Below, one piece after another: positions 26,956 to 35,282 of a stretch of DNA of 51,308 nucleotides (its first letter is position 1; the number at the start of each line of letters is the position of its first letter). This DNA comes from an uncultured Halomicronema sp. (GTDB lineage Bacteria; Cyanobacteriota; Cyanobacteriia; Phormidesmidales; Phormidesmidaceae), in assembly GCA_937899725.1 (NCBI GenBank), contig CALCCA010000027.1:1-51308 (forward strand). The letters run 5' to 3'. The notes under the pieces are model-generated. The model did not search any database and was not told the origin of the DNA. It worked only from the letters and a program-made list of their open reading frames with translations. A program made the position numbers and the translations under genes.

Positions 26956-28380
26956 CTAAGGCCTATTATTGAACCGCTCAAAACCGTCGGGTCGGTCATT
27001 CTCCGGCGGATCTGGCGGCAAGGTGTCAGTGCGTAGTAGGACTTGCCCATTGCCCACCGCAAATAATTCGACTTGTAAAGGCCCAATGGTGTAAATGGGC
27101 TCCGAAGCGATTACTTGAATGTCGATCGCCCCAGTCAGGTCGTTCATCCCCTCGACAAAAGCGATCAGTGCTTCGGTGCGGCCCTCGGCTACCTGTAAGG
27201 TTTCGCCCACGATGCCATCTTGGCGAGCGCGAAACTGCAGCGAGGCCAGCAGCAAGTTGAGCTTTTCCACCAATTCTTGGTTAGTCAAGTTGCGGGGATC
27301 AACGCTGACGGAGGCCAACTGTTCGCCGGGCTCGTAGATGATTTCGTTAACGGCGGCATCGATAAACACCTGTACACACGGATCGCCATTCGCCACGACG
27401 CAGGGCTCACCGATAATATAGTTGGCGGCCGATCGCACGCGGACGACGTAGGGTTCACCATTGCTAATGCGCTCAATCAGGCGATCAGCATCTTCTCGGG
27501 GAATGAGAATCACCGGGCGATCGCGGTCAATGCCCGGGGCGATTTCTTGAATGGCTTGCCGATTGGCCTCCCGCAATAACTGATCGACGGCGCGGCGAGC
27601 ATCGGCGCGATCGCGCACCCGCATCAGCACCGATACTAAAGACTGGTTGCGCCCCACCGCGACACTGCCACGAAAGAGTCCTTCATACTGCCGTTCTAAG
27701 GCCGTCACGTCGGCTTGTAGGCTGGCCTGCTGTAACTGCAGTTCGCTGAGCCGCTGCTCGCGCTGGGCAATATCGCGATCGCGCTCCTCAATGGTGCGAT
27801 CGCGCTCGGCGATCTGCGTTCGCACGGTGGTTTGCTGCTGCAATAACCCGGCTCGCTCTGCCTCCAACCGCTGAATTTCTTGCTGCAGCTGCGCCGACTG
27901 CCGTGAAACATTGCCCAATTGCCCCTGCAGGGTTTCCAGGCGGGTGCGAGATTCCTGCAGCTCTGATTCCGTGGTGCGCTGTTGCTGCACTGCCTGCTGT
28001 AGAAACTGGTTGATATCTTCCAAGTCGCCCTCAGCCTGTTGCTGCTCTTGGCGAGCGGTGGTGAGGGCGGATTCAATTCCGTCTTTTTGCTGTTGGGTAT
28101 TGTCGAGGTCGGTTTTGGCCTGTTCTAAATCAGACTGAATTTGCTCCAGCTCAAACACGCCAGTGCGCAGCTGCTGGCTGACCCCAAACAGCAATCCGAG
28201 GGTGGAAGCAGAAATAACTGCGCCAGTCAAAATGCTGACGACGGTCGCTGTTTGCCGGGGACGCAGGTTAAAAAGACTGAGGCGGGCCTTGCCAACGCGC
28301 ATGCCAATGCGATCGCCTAGTGTAGCAATCACCCCTCCCAAAATTAATACGGCTAAAACCAGGACGTATCCTGTGGCCAT
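26956..28380 (-). CDS. DUF3084 protein: membrane-anchored coiled coil
   Basis: A 474-residue protein common in cyanobacteria. Two hydrophobic segments near the N terminus (about 3-22 and 43-68) enclose a basic patch, RVGKARLSLFNLRPRQTATV. Residues ~75-220 are a long coiled coil rich in Gln, Glu and Arg (for example IQSDLEQAKTDLDNTQQQKD). The C-terminal half (about 230-445) is globular, with PVILIPREDADRLIERISNG and VFIDAAVNEIIYEPGEQLA. Function unknown. It follows ntcA by 47 bp on the same strand and may be co-transcribed. Confidence 0.88.
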   Translation of the reverse strand: MATGYVLVLAVLILGGVIATLGDRIGMRVGKARLSLFNLRPRQTATVVSILTGAVISASTLGLLFGVSQQLRTGVFELEQIQSDLEQAKTDLDNTQQQKDGIESALTTARQEQQQAEGDLEDINQFLQQAVQQQRTTESELQESRTRLETLQGQLGNVSRQSAQLQQEIQRLEAERAGLLQQQTTVRTQIAERDRTIEERDRDIAQREQRLSELQLQQASLQADVTALERQYEGLFRGSVAVGRNQSLVSVLMRVRDRADARRAVDQLLREANRQAIQEIAPGIDRDRPVILIPREDADRLIERISNGEPYVVRVRSAANYIIGEPCVVANGDPCVQVFIDAAVNEIIYEPGEQLASVSVDPRNLTNQELVEKLNLLLASLQFRARQDGIVGETLQVAEGRTEALIAFVEGMNDLTGAIDIQVIASEPIYTIGPLQVELFAVGNGQVLLRTDTLPPDPPENDRPDGFERFNNRP

Positions 28381-28427
28381 GCCTCGTTACCTGCAGTTCA
28401 AATCCACTCTACTGCACTGGTTTGCAA

Positions 28428-29099
28428 TCAAGTGAACTGTTGACTGAGATTAACCGGGTCGTGAACGGTGATCTTCTTTTTGTGGATGGCAATCATGCCT
28501 TCTTGGCGCAGATCGCCCAGCAGGCGAGTCACGGTCACTCGCGTCGAGCCAATGGCTTCAGCGATCGCCTGGTGCGACAGTTTGAGATCAATCGTGATGC
28601 CATCGGAACTGGGCAGGCCAAAATCGCGACAGAGAATCAGCAAGAAACTGACGAGGCGCGACCCCATATCGCGGTGGGCTAACGTTTCAATCATCATTTC
28701 AGTCTGCAAAATGCGGGATGACAGACCTTTGAGCATGACCATGGCCAACTCAGGATTTTCGGTGAGGGCAGGCTGCACCTGATCAATCGGTAAAGAAAGA
28801 AGCTCAACTGGGGTAAAGGCGACGGCGTGATAGAAGCGATCGGAGCGCTCACCGGTAATTAGGGATAAGACCCCAAACACACTGTTTTCCCGCAGGAGGG
28901 CCACCGTGATCTCTTCGCCAATTTCGTAGACGCGCGAGAGCTTGACGGCACCCTTCATTAAAAAATAGACGCGCTCTGCCGGATCGCCTGGAAAAAAGAT
29001 CGTTTTTCCCCGCTCATAGGTTTCCACCATGGGTGGAAAGGCCCCACCGGCAAGCTGTCGAAACGCATTGGCTAAAGGTTTATCCGGTGCTGCCACCAT
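28428..29099 (-). CDS. ntcA: Global nitrogen regulator NtcA
   Basis: A 223-residue CRP-family transcription factor that activates nitrogen-assimilation genes when 2-oxoglutarate is high. The effector domain spans about 20-130 ([35 protein letters not shown]). A long dimer helix leads to the helix-turn-helix at about 175-198 ([21 protein letters not shown]), the segment nearly invariant among NtcA proteins. Start ATG at 29099. NtcA often regulates itself through GTA-N8-TAC sites; one such palindrome lies about 170 bp upstream (29272-29285). Confidence 0.97.
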   Translation of the reverse strand: MVAAPDKPLANAFRQLAGGAFPPMVETYERGKTIFFPGDPAERVYFLMKGAVKLSRVYEIGEEITVALLRENSVFGVLSLITGERSDRFYHAVAFTPVELLSLPIDQVQPALTENPELAMVMLKGLSSRILQTEMMIETLAHRDMGSRLVSFLLILCRDFGLPSSDGITIDLKLSHQAIAEAIGSTRVTVTRLLGDLRQEGMIAIHKKKITVHDPVNLSQQFT

Positions 29100-29271
29100 C
29101 TTGAGTTCACTCTCGTCTGCTAGAACCGCACATTTTAGTCTTTAGTAAGTCTAGTGAAAATCAGATAGAAGAATGAGCCAGCTAGAACCGGTCGCTCTCC
29201 CTTAGCTTTTCAAAAGATACAGACCGTCGTGTATTGGATATCAATTAACGCGACTTATAAGAATAGCTTTT

Positions 29272-29285
29272 GTATCGATCAATAC
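29272..29285. promoter_or_regulatory. NtcA-type box GTA-N8-TAC
   Basis: GTATCGATCAATAC matches the consensus GTA-N8-TAC exactly and is close to palindromic. It lies about 172 bp upstream of the ntcA start codon and about 720 bp before thrC. Autoregulation of ntcA through such sites is known in several cyanobacteria. I could not find a well-spaced TAN3T -10 box on either side, so the class of promoter is open. Confidence 0.6.
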
Positions 29286-29457
29286 CTAATTATGGCAAAC
29301 CTCTGAGAAAGTCGTTTATTTTTCCTAGACATTGACATATCTCATTCAAATTACGGTCCGGCCTACCCTGACTGCCGGTGTGATCTGAAATTGCGATGCT
29401 GGCGATCGCTCAGCAATCAGCATCATTCAGACTGACGCAATGCCCCTTCACATCTTT

Positions 29458-29495
29458 AACTTGGGGGAACGTCAGCAACTTGGGGGAACGTCAGC
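29458..29495. repeat. Perfect tandem 19-bp repeat
   Basis: AACTTGGGGGAACGTCAGC occurs twice without a gap (29458-29476 and 29477-29495). It lies in the 905-bp gap between ntcA and thrC. Identity of the copies suggests recent duplication or a paired binding site. Confidence 0.8.
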
Positions 29496-29572
29496 GAGTG
29501 CGCTCAGAGTCAAGGGCTAGAGACCGAAACTGAAGGCAACTCCGCTATAAGGATGTCTGGTCGGCTGCTGGC

Positions 29573-29606
29573 GGCCTAGATGCCGCTGCTAGACGCAATC
29601 TAGGCC
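29573..29606. repeat. Inverted repeat GGCCTAGAT / ATCTAGGCC
   Basis: Nine-base perfect arms at 29573-29581 and 29598-29606 surround a 16-base loop. There is no T run. It lies in the ntcA-thrC gap; role unknown. Confidence 0.5.
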
Positions 29607-29853
29607 AAAGAGGCTTGATGGTGACTCTAGGATTTAGGGGAGTGTGAGGAAGAAAAAGGTAATGGCATCGCTATTTGGCCGCACCGCTGACACGATCCTA
29701 AAGATCTATCGGTTGAGTCCATGCCTGAGCCAAGACTGGCGAGCCTGGCGCTGCTGGCTGCATGAGTCTTGCGAAATGTTGACACCCTTGACTAGCTGCC
29801 ATTGTCATAGGTCGTCTGGGCGATTGCAATGCCTCTGAGGGCGGCGCTTTCGC

Positions 29854-29880
29854 TATACCCGACAAAAAGAGTCGGGTATA
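29854..29880. terminator. Strong 10-bp hairpin, possible terminator
   Basis: TATACCCGAC (29854-29863) and GTCGGGTATA (29871-29880) form a perfect 10-bp stem with loop AAAAAGA. On the minus strand the loop reads TCTTTTT. No gene clearly ends here, so it could instead be a leader structure for thrC. Confidence 0.45.
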
Positions 29881-29934
29881 TTTGACCCTGTTTTTGGCGC
29901 TGTGCTACTATCCGCCCAAGTTCGTTGCGAATTC

Positions 29935-29957
29935 AACTTTAAAGTTCACTGTGAACT
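29935..29957. promoter_or_regulatory. Overlapping palindromes upstream of thrC (operator candidate)
   Basis: AACTTTAAAGTT (29935-29946), a perfect 12-bp palindrome, overlaps AGTTCACTGTGAACT (29943-29957), a perfect 15-bp dyad. Both are 47-70 bp upstream of the thrC ATG, where a promoter operator would sit. No match to a known cyanobacterial regulator site. Confidence 0.45.
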
Positions 29958-30004
29958 AAAAGCATTGATTTTCGCTTATCCACCGCGAGAGAGAAGACAA
30001 CCCC

Positions 30005-31327
30005 ATGACTCAGGCAATTGATAAACCTCAAACCCTATCGACGGCGACTTCGCTAGGTCCGACGTTTTCGGCGCTGCGCTGTCGTGAGTGTGGTGAAAAT
30101 TATGAGCTGGGTGCCAAGCATGTTTGCGAAGACGTTTGCTTTGGCCCCCTTGAAGTGGTGTACGACTACGATCTGATTCGTCAGCGGGTCAGTCGCGCCA
30201 GTATTGAGGCTGGGCCCAAGTCGATCTGGCGTTATAAAGACTTTTTGCCGGTCGCTACGGATACTCCGATTGATGTGGGCACGGGCATGACCCCGCTGCT
30301 CAAGACCAATCGCCTGGCGCGGCGCTTGGGCCTCAAGTCGCTCTATATCAAGAATGATGCGGTCAACATGCCGACCCTGAGCTTCAAAGATCGAGTGGTT
30401 TCAGTGGCGCTGACCCGCGCTCAAGAATTGGGCTTCACCACAGTTTCTTGCGCCAGCACGGGCAATTTGGCGAACTCCACTGCCGCGATCGCGGCCCATG
30501 CCGGGCTGGACTGCTGTGTCTTTATTCCCTCTGATTTAGAAGCGGGCAAGGTATTAGGCACGTTAATTTACAACCCCACTCTGATGGCGGTGAGAGGCAA
30601 CTATGACCAGGTCAACCGGCTTTGTTCTGAGGTGGCCAATACCCAAGGCTGGGGCTTCGTCAACATCAACCTGCGGCCTTACTATTCCGAAGGGTCGAAA
30701 ACCTTAGGTTATGAGGTGGCTGAGCAGTTAGGGTGGCAGTTGCCCGACCACATCGTCGCGCCGCTAGCCTCGGGTTCACTCTTCACCAAGATCCATAAGG
30801 GTTTCCAAGAATTCATTAAGACCGGCTTGGTAGAAGATAAAGCCGTCCGCTTTAGCGGCGCTCAGGCCGAGGGCTGTTCGCCCATTTCGCAAGCGTTCAA
30901 AGAAGGTCGCGACTTTGTAACGCCGGTGAAGCCCAACACGATCGCTAAATCGATCGCCATTGGCAACCCTGCTGACGGCATCTACGCTCTCGACATTGCT
31001 CGTAAAACGAACGGCAACATTGAAGATGTCACCGATGCAGAAATCATTGACGGCATGAAGCTACTCGCTGAAACCGAAGGCATCTTTACTGAAACAGCGG
31101 GAGGCACCACCATCGCCGTGCTGAAAAAGCTGGTGGAAGCAGGCAAAATTGATCCTGATGAAACCACCGTGGCCTACATCACTGGCAATGGTCTCAAAAC
31201 CCAGGAAGCGGTGCAGGGTTACATCGGTGAGCCGTTGACGATTGATCCGAAGCTAGAAAGTTTTGAGCGGGCCCTTGAGCGGGCTCGCACCCTAGAGCGT
31301 TTGGACTGGCAACAGACCTCTGTATAA
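30005..31327 (+). CDS. thrC: Threonine synthase
   Basis: A 440-residue fold-type II PLP enzyme converting O-phospho-L-homoserine to threonine. The N terminus has a zinc-ribbon-like run of cysteines (LRCRECGENYELGAKHVCED-VCFGP, about residues 24-48), as in plant- and actinobacterial-type enzymes. LSFKDRVVSVAL contains the PLP lysine (about 128), CASTGNLANSTAA is the phosphate-binding loop, and SGSLFTKIHKGFQE follows. A terminator-like hairpin lies 58 bp past the stop, before a sulfur-carrier gene on the same strand. Confidence 0.93.
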   Translation: MTQAIDKPQTLSTATSLGPTFSALRCRECGENYELGAKHVCEDVCFGPLEVVYDYDLIRQRVSRASIEAGPKSIWRYKDFLPVATDTPIDVGTGMTPLLKTNRLARRLGLKSLYIKNDAVNMPTLSFKDRVVSVALTRAQELGFTTVSCASTGNLANSTAAIAAHAGLDCCVFIPSDLEAGKVLGTLIYNPTLMAVRGNYDQVNRLCSEVANTQGWGFVNINLRPYYSEGSKTLGYEVAEQLGWQLPDHIVAPLASGSLFTKIHKGFQEFIKTGLVEDKAVRFSGAQAEGCSPISQAFKEGRDFVTPVKPNTIAKSIAIGNPADGIYALDIARKTNGNIEDVTDAEIIDGMKLLAETEGIFTETAGGTTIAVLKKLVEAGKIDPDETTVAYITGNGLKTQEAVQGYIGEPLTIDPKLESFERALERARTLERLDWQQTSV

Positions 31328-31384
31328 AGCGTTTTCTTTGAGTTTTCTGGAGTTGCTCCGTGAAAACTCACTCTCGCGTAGTCG

Positions 31385-31424
31385 CAGCCTGCCTTTGTTG
31401 ACACAAACAGGGGTAGGCTGTTTT
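31385..31424 (+). terminator. Intrinsic terminator after thrC
   Basis: CAGCCT-GCC (31385-31393) pairs with GGT-AGGCTG (31412-31420), and inner TTTGT/ACAAA extends the stem. TTTT follows at 31421-31424. It would separate thrC from the sulfur-carrier gene. Confidence 0.6.
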
Positions 31425-31508
31425 ATCTGATGACAAAGGACGAGCGATCGCCTTTACCGGGATTCGTGACCGGACTGCATGTTTACCCTGCTGATTTTTG
31501 ATTGAGCT

Positions 31509-31784
31509 ATGGCCATTAAAGTTCTCATTCCCACTCCGCTGCAAAAGTTCACCAACAACGAAGCCACCGTCGAGTGCGACGCGGGTAGTGTTGCTGCCCT
31601 GATGGATACGCTGGAAGGGCATTTTCCGGGTATCAAGGCGCGCCTCTGCGATGACCAGGGTGAACTGCGACGGTTCGTCAACTTCTATGTCAACAGCGAG
31701 GATATTCGCTTTTTAGACGGCAAAGAGACCCCTCTAAAAGATGGCGACGAAGTCAGCATCGTACCTGCGGTGGCGGGTGGTTAG
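31509..31784 (+). CDS. CysO-like sulfur-carrier protein (MoaD/ThiS family)
   Basis: A 91-residue ubiquitin-fold protein ending in the Gly-Gly needed for C-terminal thiocarboxylate formation. [18 protein letters not shown] and SIVPAVAGG closely resemble Mycobacterium tuberculosis CysO, the sulfur donor to the PLP enzyme CysM, more than MoaD or ThiS. In this genome it follows threonine synthase, itself a fold-type II PLP enzyme like CysM. No JAMM protease (Mec), MoeB/MoeZ or cysM is in the window. Likely partner and product are therefore unknown. Confidence 0.85.
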   Translation: MAIKVLIPTPLQKFTNNEATVECDAGSVAALMDTLEGHFPGIKARLCDDQGELRRFVNFYVNSEDIRFLDGKETPLKDGDEVSIVPAVAGG

Positions 31785-31861
31785 GCTGTCATTCAGTGTG
31801 ATAGAAACTTGCTCGGCAAGGGTTGGCACTGCTAACCCTTGCAGTTGGGGTATGCCAATTC

Positions 31862-31925
31862 AAGGTAGGCAACTGCTAGCAGTGCCTGGCAGAAATTTCC
31901 CTGCCCTTAGACGGTTGCTTACCTT
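31862..31925. repeat. Imperfect 12-bp inverted repeat after CysO-like gene
   Basis: AAGGTAGGCAAC (31862-31873) faces GTTGCTTACCTT (31914-31925), with one mismatch. The spacer contains a second palindrome, ACTGCTAGCAGT. It lies between the convergent sulfur-carrier and maf genes and may end transcription from both sides. Confidence 0.4.
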
Positions 31926-31985
31926 AAACCGTGAATCATCCACCTAAGTCATCGCTAATGGTGGCTATATTCGTGGCGCACTCTG

Positions 31986-32585
31986 CTAACTGCCCGCCCA
32001 AAAGTCAGTGATGTCGTAGCCTAGGTCGCGAATCATCTCGCGCAGTAGAGACATGCTCAGGCCAACAACGTTGGTGTAGCAACCATCGATTTTTTCGACC
32101 AGAATGCTGCCCTTGCCATCGATCGCAAACGCACCGGCACAGTTCAACGGTTCACCCGTAGCGACATAGTCTTTGATCTGGCGATCGCTCACGTAAGCAA
32201 AATAGACCTGCGTGACCCGACACTGCACGATTGATTTTTGGCGGGCGGTATCAATCAGAGCATGGCCGGTATAAAGTTCGCCGCGCTTGCCGCGCATCTC
32301 TTGCCAGCGGAAGATCGCTTCTTCTGGCCCGTCTGGCTTACCATAAACTTGGCCGTTAAAGACCAAAACCGAGTCACACCCCAACACCAGCGCCTTTCTA
32401 AATTGCGGCGCGACAGTTTCGGCTTTGCTTTGGGCCAGCGTATTGACGAGGTCGGCTGGATCGGATAGCTGCACCTGATCTTCGTCGAACTTACTCGGGC
32501 AAACGAAGGCGGCTAGCCCCGCATCGGCGAGCAGTCGGCGACGGGCGATCGAGGCAGAGGCGAGGACAAACTGTAGGTCTTCCAT
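31986..32585 (-). CDS. maf: Maf-family nucleotide pyrophosphatase
   Basis: A 199-residue protein of the Maf/HAM1 superfamily, which hydrolyses non-canonical or surplus nucleoside triphosphates. The start LASASIARRRLLADAG corresponds to the usual LASxSPRR (here Ile replaces Pro). FDEDQVQLSDPADLVNTLAQSKAE, GCDSVLVFNGQVYGKP with the catalytic Asp, RGKRGELYTGHALID and the C-terminal GSILVEKIDGCYTNVVGLSM are all present. Length is typical. Confidence 0.93.
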   Translation of the reverse strand: MEDLQFVLASASIARRRLLADAGLAAFVCPSKFDEDQVQLSDPADLVNTLAQSKAETVAPQFRKALVLGCDSVLVFNGQVYGKPDGPEEAIFRWQEMRGKRGELYTGHALIDTARQKSIVQCRVTQVYFAYVSDRQIKDYVATGEPLNCAGAFAIDGKGSILVEKIDGCYTNVVGLSMSLLREMIRDLGYDITDFWAGS

Positions 32586-32764
32586 AGGGGCGGTGGCGAG
32601 GGTGAGCGACCTCGCGATGTGCTAACTCGATTTTCAGACTAGCGTTGATGTCTCAACAATTGCGCTATCCAGCCAAGGCAAATCAGGGTTCAAACTAGGT
32701 GAAAGGGCAATAGCTCGGCAGGACAAGATTGTCTCAGGAGGCTACTGCGAAGCCTTAGCGCTTC

Positions 32765-32800
32765 CCCAGCGAATCACGCTGAAAGGCGTGATTCGCTGGG
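32765..32800. terminator. Perfect 15-bp hairpin between cyanoP and maf
   Basis: CCCAGCGAATCACGC (32765-32779) is repeated perfectly inverted at 32786-32800, with a 6-base loop TGAAAG. It begins 45 bp past the end of the CyanoP gene, on the path to maf. No T run follows on either strand, so it may protect mRNA ends or be an REP-like unit rather than a classic terminator. Nothing else stands out in 32586-32844. Confidence 0.55.
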
Positions 32801-32844
32801 CCATACAGCATCTGCCAACGGTTACAGGCTGGTTGGCAGACTGC

Positions 32845-33381
32845 CTAATCTACCGCGAATGAGGCGACTGCCTGTTTCATCAGGTCGGCCATTTTGTCCC
32901 AACGTTCCTCTTCTGTAGAGGCATTGAAGGTAAATAGCTTATCGCGGCGAACCACGACGCTGGCTAAGTTGTGGCGAACGCCGGACGGTAGATCAGCAAT
33001 GTATTCCAAAATGTAATAAGGCTCACCGGCGCGATCGATTTCGATCGCGTTAGCGAGTTCTACATCACGGTCGCCCGCGATCGCGTTGATGCTTTTCGAT
33101 AGCTTGTAGCCGACTTCGGTGGGGGTGCCCAGGTCTTTGAGACTTTGCCCATCGGGCACATCACTAATCACCACGCTGATGTTTTCGGTCTCATTCACAA
33201 TGTCGTGAAAGACCACGTCGGCGCTACCGGCGACTTTAACCTCGGTCCACCCGGTGGGGTAAAGAAAGCGATAGCCGTCGTAGGTATCAGTGAAGGACTG
33301 TAAGCCCACACCCGCTCCTACACAACTTTGCAGCACCAGCGCAGTCACCACGATGAGGAGAGCCGTGAAACGTTTCAGCAT
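32845..33381 (-). CDS. CyanoP (PsbP-like) photosystem II lipoprotein
   Basis: A 178-residue lipoprotein from the ATG at 33381 (MLKRFTALLIVV). An in-frame upstream ATG at 33399 only adds six residues before the signal. The lipobox LQSC puts the lipidated cysteine at about residue 20. The mature protein opens GLQSFTDTYDGYRFLYPTGWTEV, the PsbP-family hallmark, and continues with VVFHDIVNETENISVVIS and VRHNLASVVVRRDKLFTFNASTEEERW. CyanoP assists photosystem II assembly on the lumenal side. It follows the exported methyltransferase gene by 66 bp on the same strand. Confidence 0.92.
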   Translation of the reverse strand: MLKRFTALLIVVTALVLQSCVGAGVGLQSFTDTYDGYRFLYPTGWTEVKVAGSADVVFHDIVNETENISVVISDVPDGQSLKDLGTPTEVGYKLSKSINAIAGDRDVELANAIEIDRAGEPYYILEYIADLPSGVRHNLASVVVRRDKLFTFNASTEEERWDKMADLMKQAVASFAVD

Positions 33382-33447
33382 AGGTCTTTCTAAATACATG
33401 CGATCGCCAATCTCTATCTTCTCACCTCCTGGAAAGAATACTAAAGC

Positions 33448-34185
33448 TTAGGCGGGTTTTTCGAAGAAAAGCAGATGCTGCTGGGGCAAAGACTCATCAG
33501 TTTTGAGCCAAGTCAAGCCCACCGCTCGCATTTCTCGCTTGACCTGCTTTTCGCTCATCTTGTGTAGCCGCTTGATCAAGACCAAAGGGCTCTCGGCGCG
33601 ATATTCAGCCAGCACGACTTGACCACCGGGCTTGAGCGCGTCGCGCAGATGCAGCATCATCTCATGGGGATATTCAAACTCGTGGTAGGCGTCAACCATG
33701 AGGGCCAGATCAACACTCTCTGCCGGTAAGTTGGGATTATCGATCTCCCCCTGCACTGGTTCTACAGTGGTGATATCAGCTTCCAGTAGCCGCTGGCGCA
33801 GCAAGCTCAGCATCTCTGGCTGCACATCCACGGCAAAAACGTGACCGGTAGGCAACTTATCGGCGAGTCGCAGGGTCATGTAGCCCGTACCCGCACCGAT
33901 ATCGACCACCGTCTCATCCGGCGTGAGGTTCAGCAGTTCTACGACCTGTTGAGGATGTTCTTGCGGTTCACGACTGGGTCGCTCTAACCAATAAGCGCCT
34001 TCGTGCCCCATCACCTGAGCGATTTCTCGTCCCATATACACTTTGCCGATGCCGTCACGGCTGGGCTGCTGCTGTCGATACGGGCCGTCACTGCCAATTA
34101 GCGTGTTCGGTTGGCAGGCCCATAGGCTAGTACAAACCAGACTGATCATGGCCCATCGCAGACCGGTTCTAACGATGTTTGGCAT
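33448..34185 (-). CDS. Exported SAM-dependent methyltransferase (lipoprotein-like)
   Basis: From ATG 34185 (245 residues) a signal sequence ends at the lipobox-like LWAC (about residues 21-24), so the protein should be exported and possibly lipidated. After YMGREIAQVMGHEGAYWLERPSRE comes a class I methyltransferase core: VVDIGAGTGYMTLRLA (SAM-binding), VFAVDVQPEMLS, VDLALMVDAYHEFEYP and LKPGGQVVLAEYR. Putting a SAM-using enzyme outside the cytoplasm is puzzling. A TTG at 34203 is an alternative start, but AAGGGA suits 34185. That ribosome site is buried in a strong hairpin (34193-34236). Confidence 0.85.
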   Translation of the reverse strand: MPNIVRTGLRWAMISLVCTSLWACQPNTLIGSDGPYRQQQPSRDGIGKVYMGREIAQVMGHEGAYWLERPSREPQEHPQQVVELLNLTPDETVVDIGAGTGYMTLRLADKLPTGHVFAVDVQPEMLSLLRQRLLEADITTVEPVQGEIDNPNLPAESVDLALMVDAYHEFEYPHEMMLHLRDALKPGGQVVLAEYRAESPLVLIKRLHKMSEKQVKREMRAVGLTWLKTDESLPQQHLLFFEKPA

Positions 34186-34192
34186 GGCGCGT

Positions 34193-34236
34193 CCCTTCGG
34201 CAAGACATTTACAGCTTACTGGGTCTTGCCGAAGGG
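34193..34236 (-). promoter_or_regulatory. 5-prime hairpin covering the methyltransferase ribosome site
   Basis: CCCTTCGGCAAGAC (34193-34206) has a perfect inverted copy at 34223-34236, with a 16-base loop. Read on the minus strand, the second arm ends in GAAGGG, seven bases before the ATG at 34185, so the stem includes the likely Shine-Dalgarno AAGGGA. Such a structure could hold translation off until opened by heat, a ligand or a protein. There is no T run that would make it a terminator. Confidence 0.5.
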
Positions 34237-34325
34237 GGCATCAAGATGAGGATATGGCAGGTGGATGTAACCGGCTCGCTGAGAAACGCTCAAATGCTGA
34301 GGAACTACGGCCAGCTCACGATTAT

Positions 34326-35282
34326 TTAGACAGCGGCCAGATATTCTCGCAGTTCGCCACGATGCTGTCTCAGCTTATTCACGGCTTGCTTTTGCAGCTG
34401 ACGCACCCGTTCGCGGCTGATGTTGAGCTGTCGTCCGACCTTTTCTAAAGAGAGAGGAACCCCGTCTTGCAGACCGTAGCGCAGCGAGAGGACTTCTTGT
34501 TGCTGCGGTGTCAAGCCGGTGAGTAAATCCTGCAGGTCGGCTTTGAGGGCACGCTGCGTGACGAAATCTTCGGGTGAATCTTCTTCTGATTCCAGCAGGT
34601 CGGCTAGTTCGGTATCTTGGTTGTCGCCTACTCGCAGCTCTAGAGACAGGGGACGGCGCGAGAGTCGCATACAGTCACGCACCCGCTTGGGAGTGAGGTC
34701 AAGATGGGCTGCAACTTCTTCGATCGAGGCCGTGCGGCCCTGGGCTTGAGTGAGCTGGCGCTGAGCTTTCTTGATCTTATTGAGGGTCTCTGTCACGTGA
34801 ATCGGTAAGCGGACGACACGGCTTTTTTCGGCGATCGCACGGGTCATGGCTTGACGAATCCACCAGTAGGCGTAGGTGCTGAACCGGTAGCCCTTCATCG
34901 GGTCAAACTTTTCGACTGCGCGGTTGAGGCCGATTGAGCCCTCTTGGATGAGGTCTAGCAGGTCGAGGTTGCGATCAGTGTATTTCTTCGCGATGGAAAC
35001 CACCAGCCGCAGGTTCGCCTCAATCATTTGATGTTTAGCGCGGTTGCGGCGGCGGATCAGGCACTGCAGGTCTGGCAGGGGTAGGTTCGCGCGATCGGCC
35101 CACTCTTGCTGGGTGGGTTCGCGCTGCAAAACTTCTGTCAGTTCTTCACGCATTGCCTCTAAGGGCACCATGGCTTGCACTTGTTTGCCAAATTTGATCT
35201 CTTCCTCATGGGTTAAGAGCGGGACTCGACCAATGGATTTGAGATAAGAGTAAACAGCATCAGAAGATTTAGTGCTTCGCAT
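34326..35282 (-). CDS. Group 2 sigma-70 factor (RpoD/SigA-like)
   Basis: A 318-residue sigma factor. Region 1.2 appears at residues 8-29 ([22 protein letters not shown]), region 2 at about 83-150 ([42 protein letters not shown]) and the region 4.2 helix-turn-helix at about 275-298 ([20 protein letters not shown]). The long region 1.1 of the housekeeping SigA is missing, which marks a group 2 factor (SigB-E type). These reprogramme transcription under nitrogen, light or carbon stress. I cannot assign which one from sequence alone. Confidence 0.93.
   Translation of the reverse strand: MRSTKSSDAVYSYLKSIGRVPLLTHEEEIKFGKQVQAMVPLEAMREELTEVLQREPTQQEWADRANLPLPDLQCLIRRRNRAKHQMIEANLRLVVSIAKKYTDRNLDLLDLIQEGSIGLNRAVEKFDPMKGYRFSTYAYWWIRQAMTRAIAEKSRVVRLPIHVTETLNKIKKAQRQLTQAQGRTASIEEVAAHLDLTPKRVRDCMRLSRRPLSLELRVGDNQDTELADLLESEEDSPEDFVTQRALKADLQDLLTGLTPQQQEVLSLRYGLQDGVPLSLEKVGRQLNISRERVRQLQKQAVNKLRQHRGELREYLAAV

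Noticed and set aside
29644-29838. 64-residue plus frame in the ntcA-thrC gap
   Set aside because: No good ribosome site, cysteine- and tryptophan-rich nonsense-like C terminus, no recognisable family.
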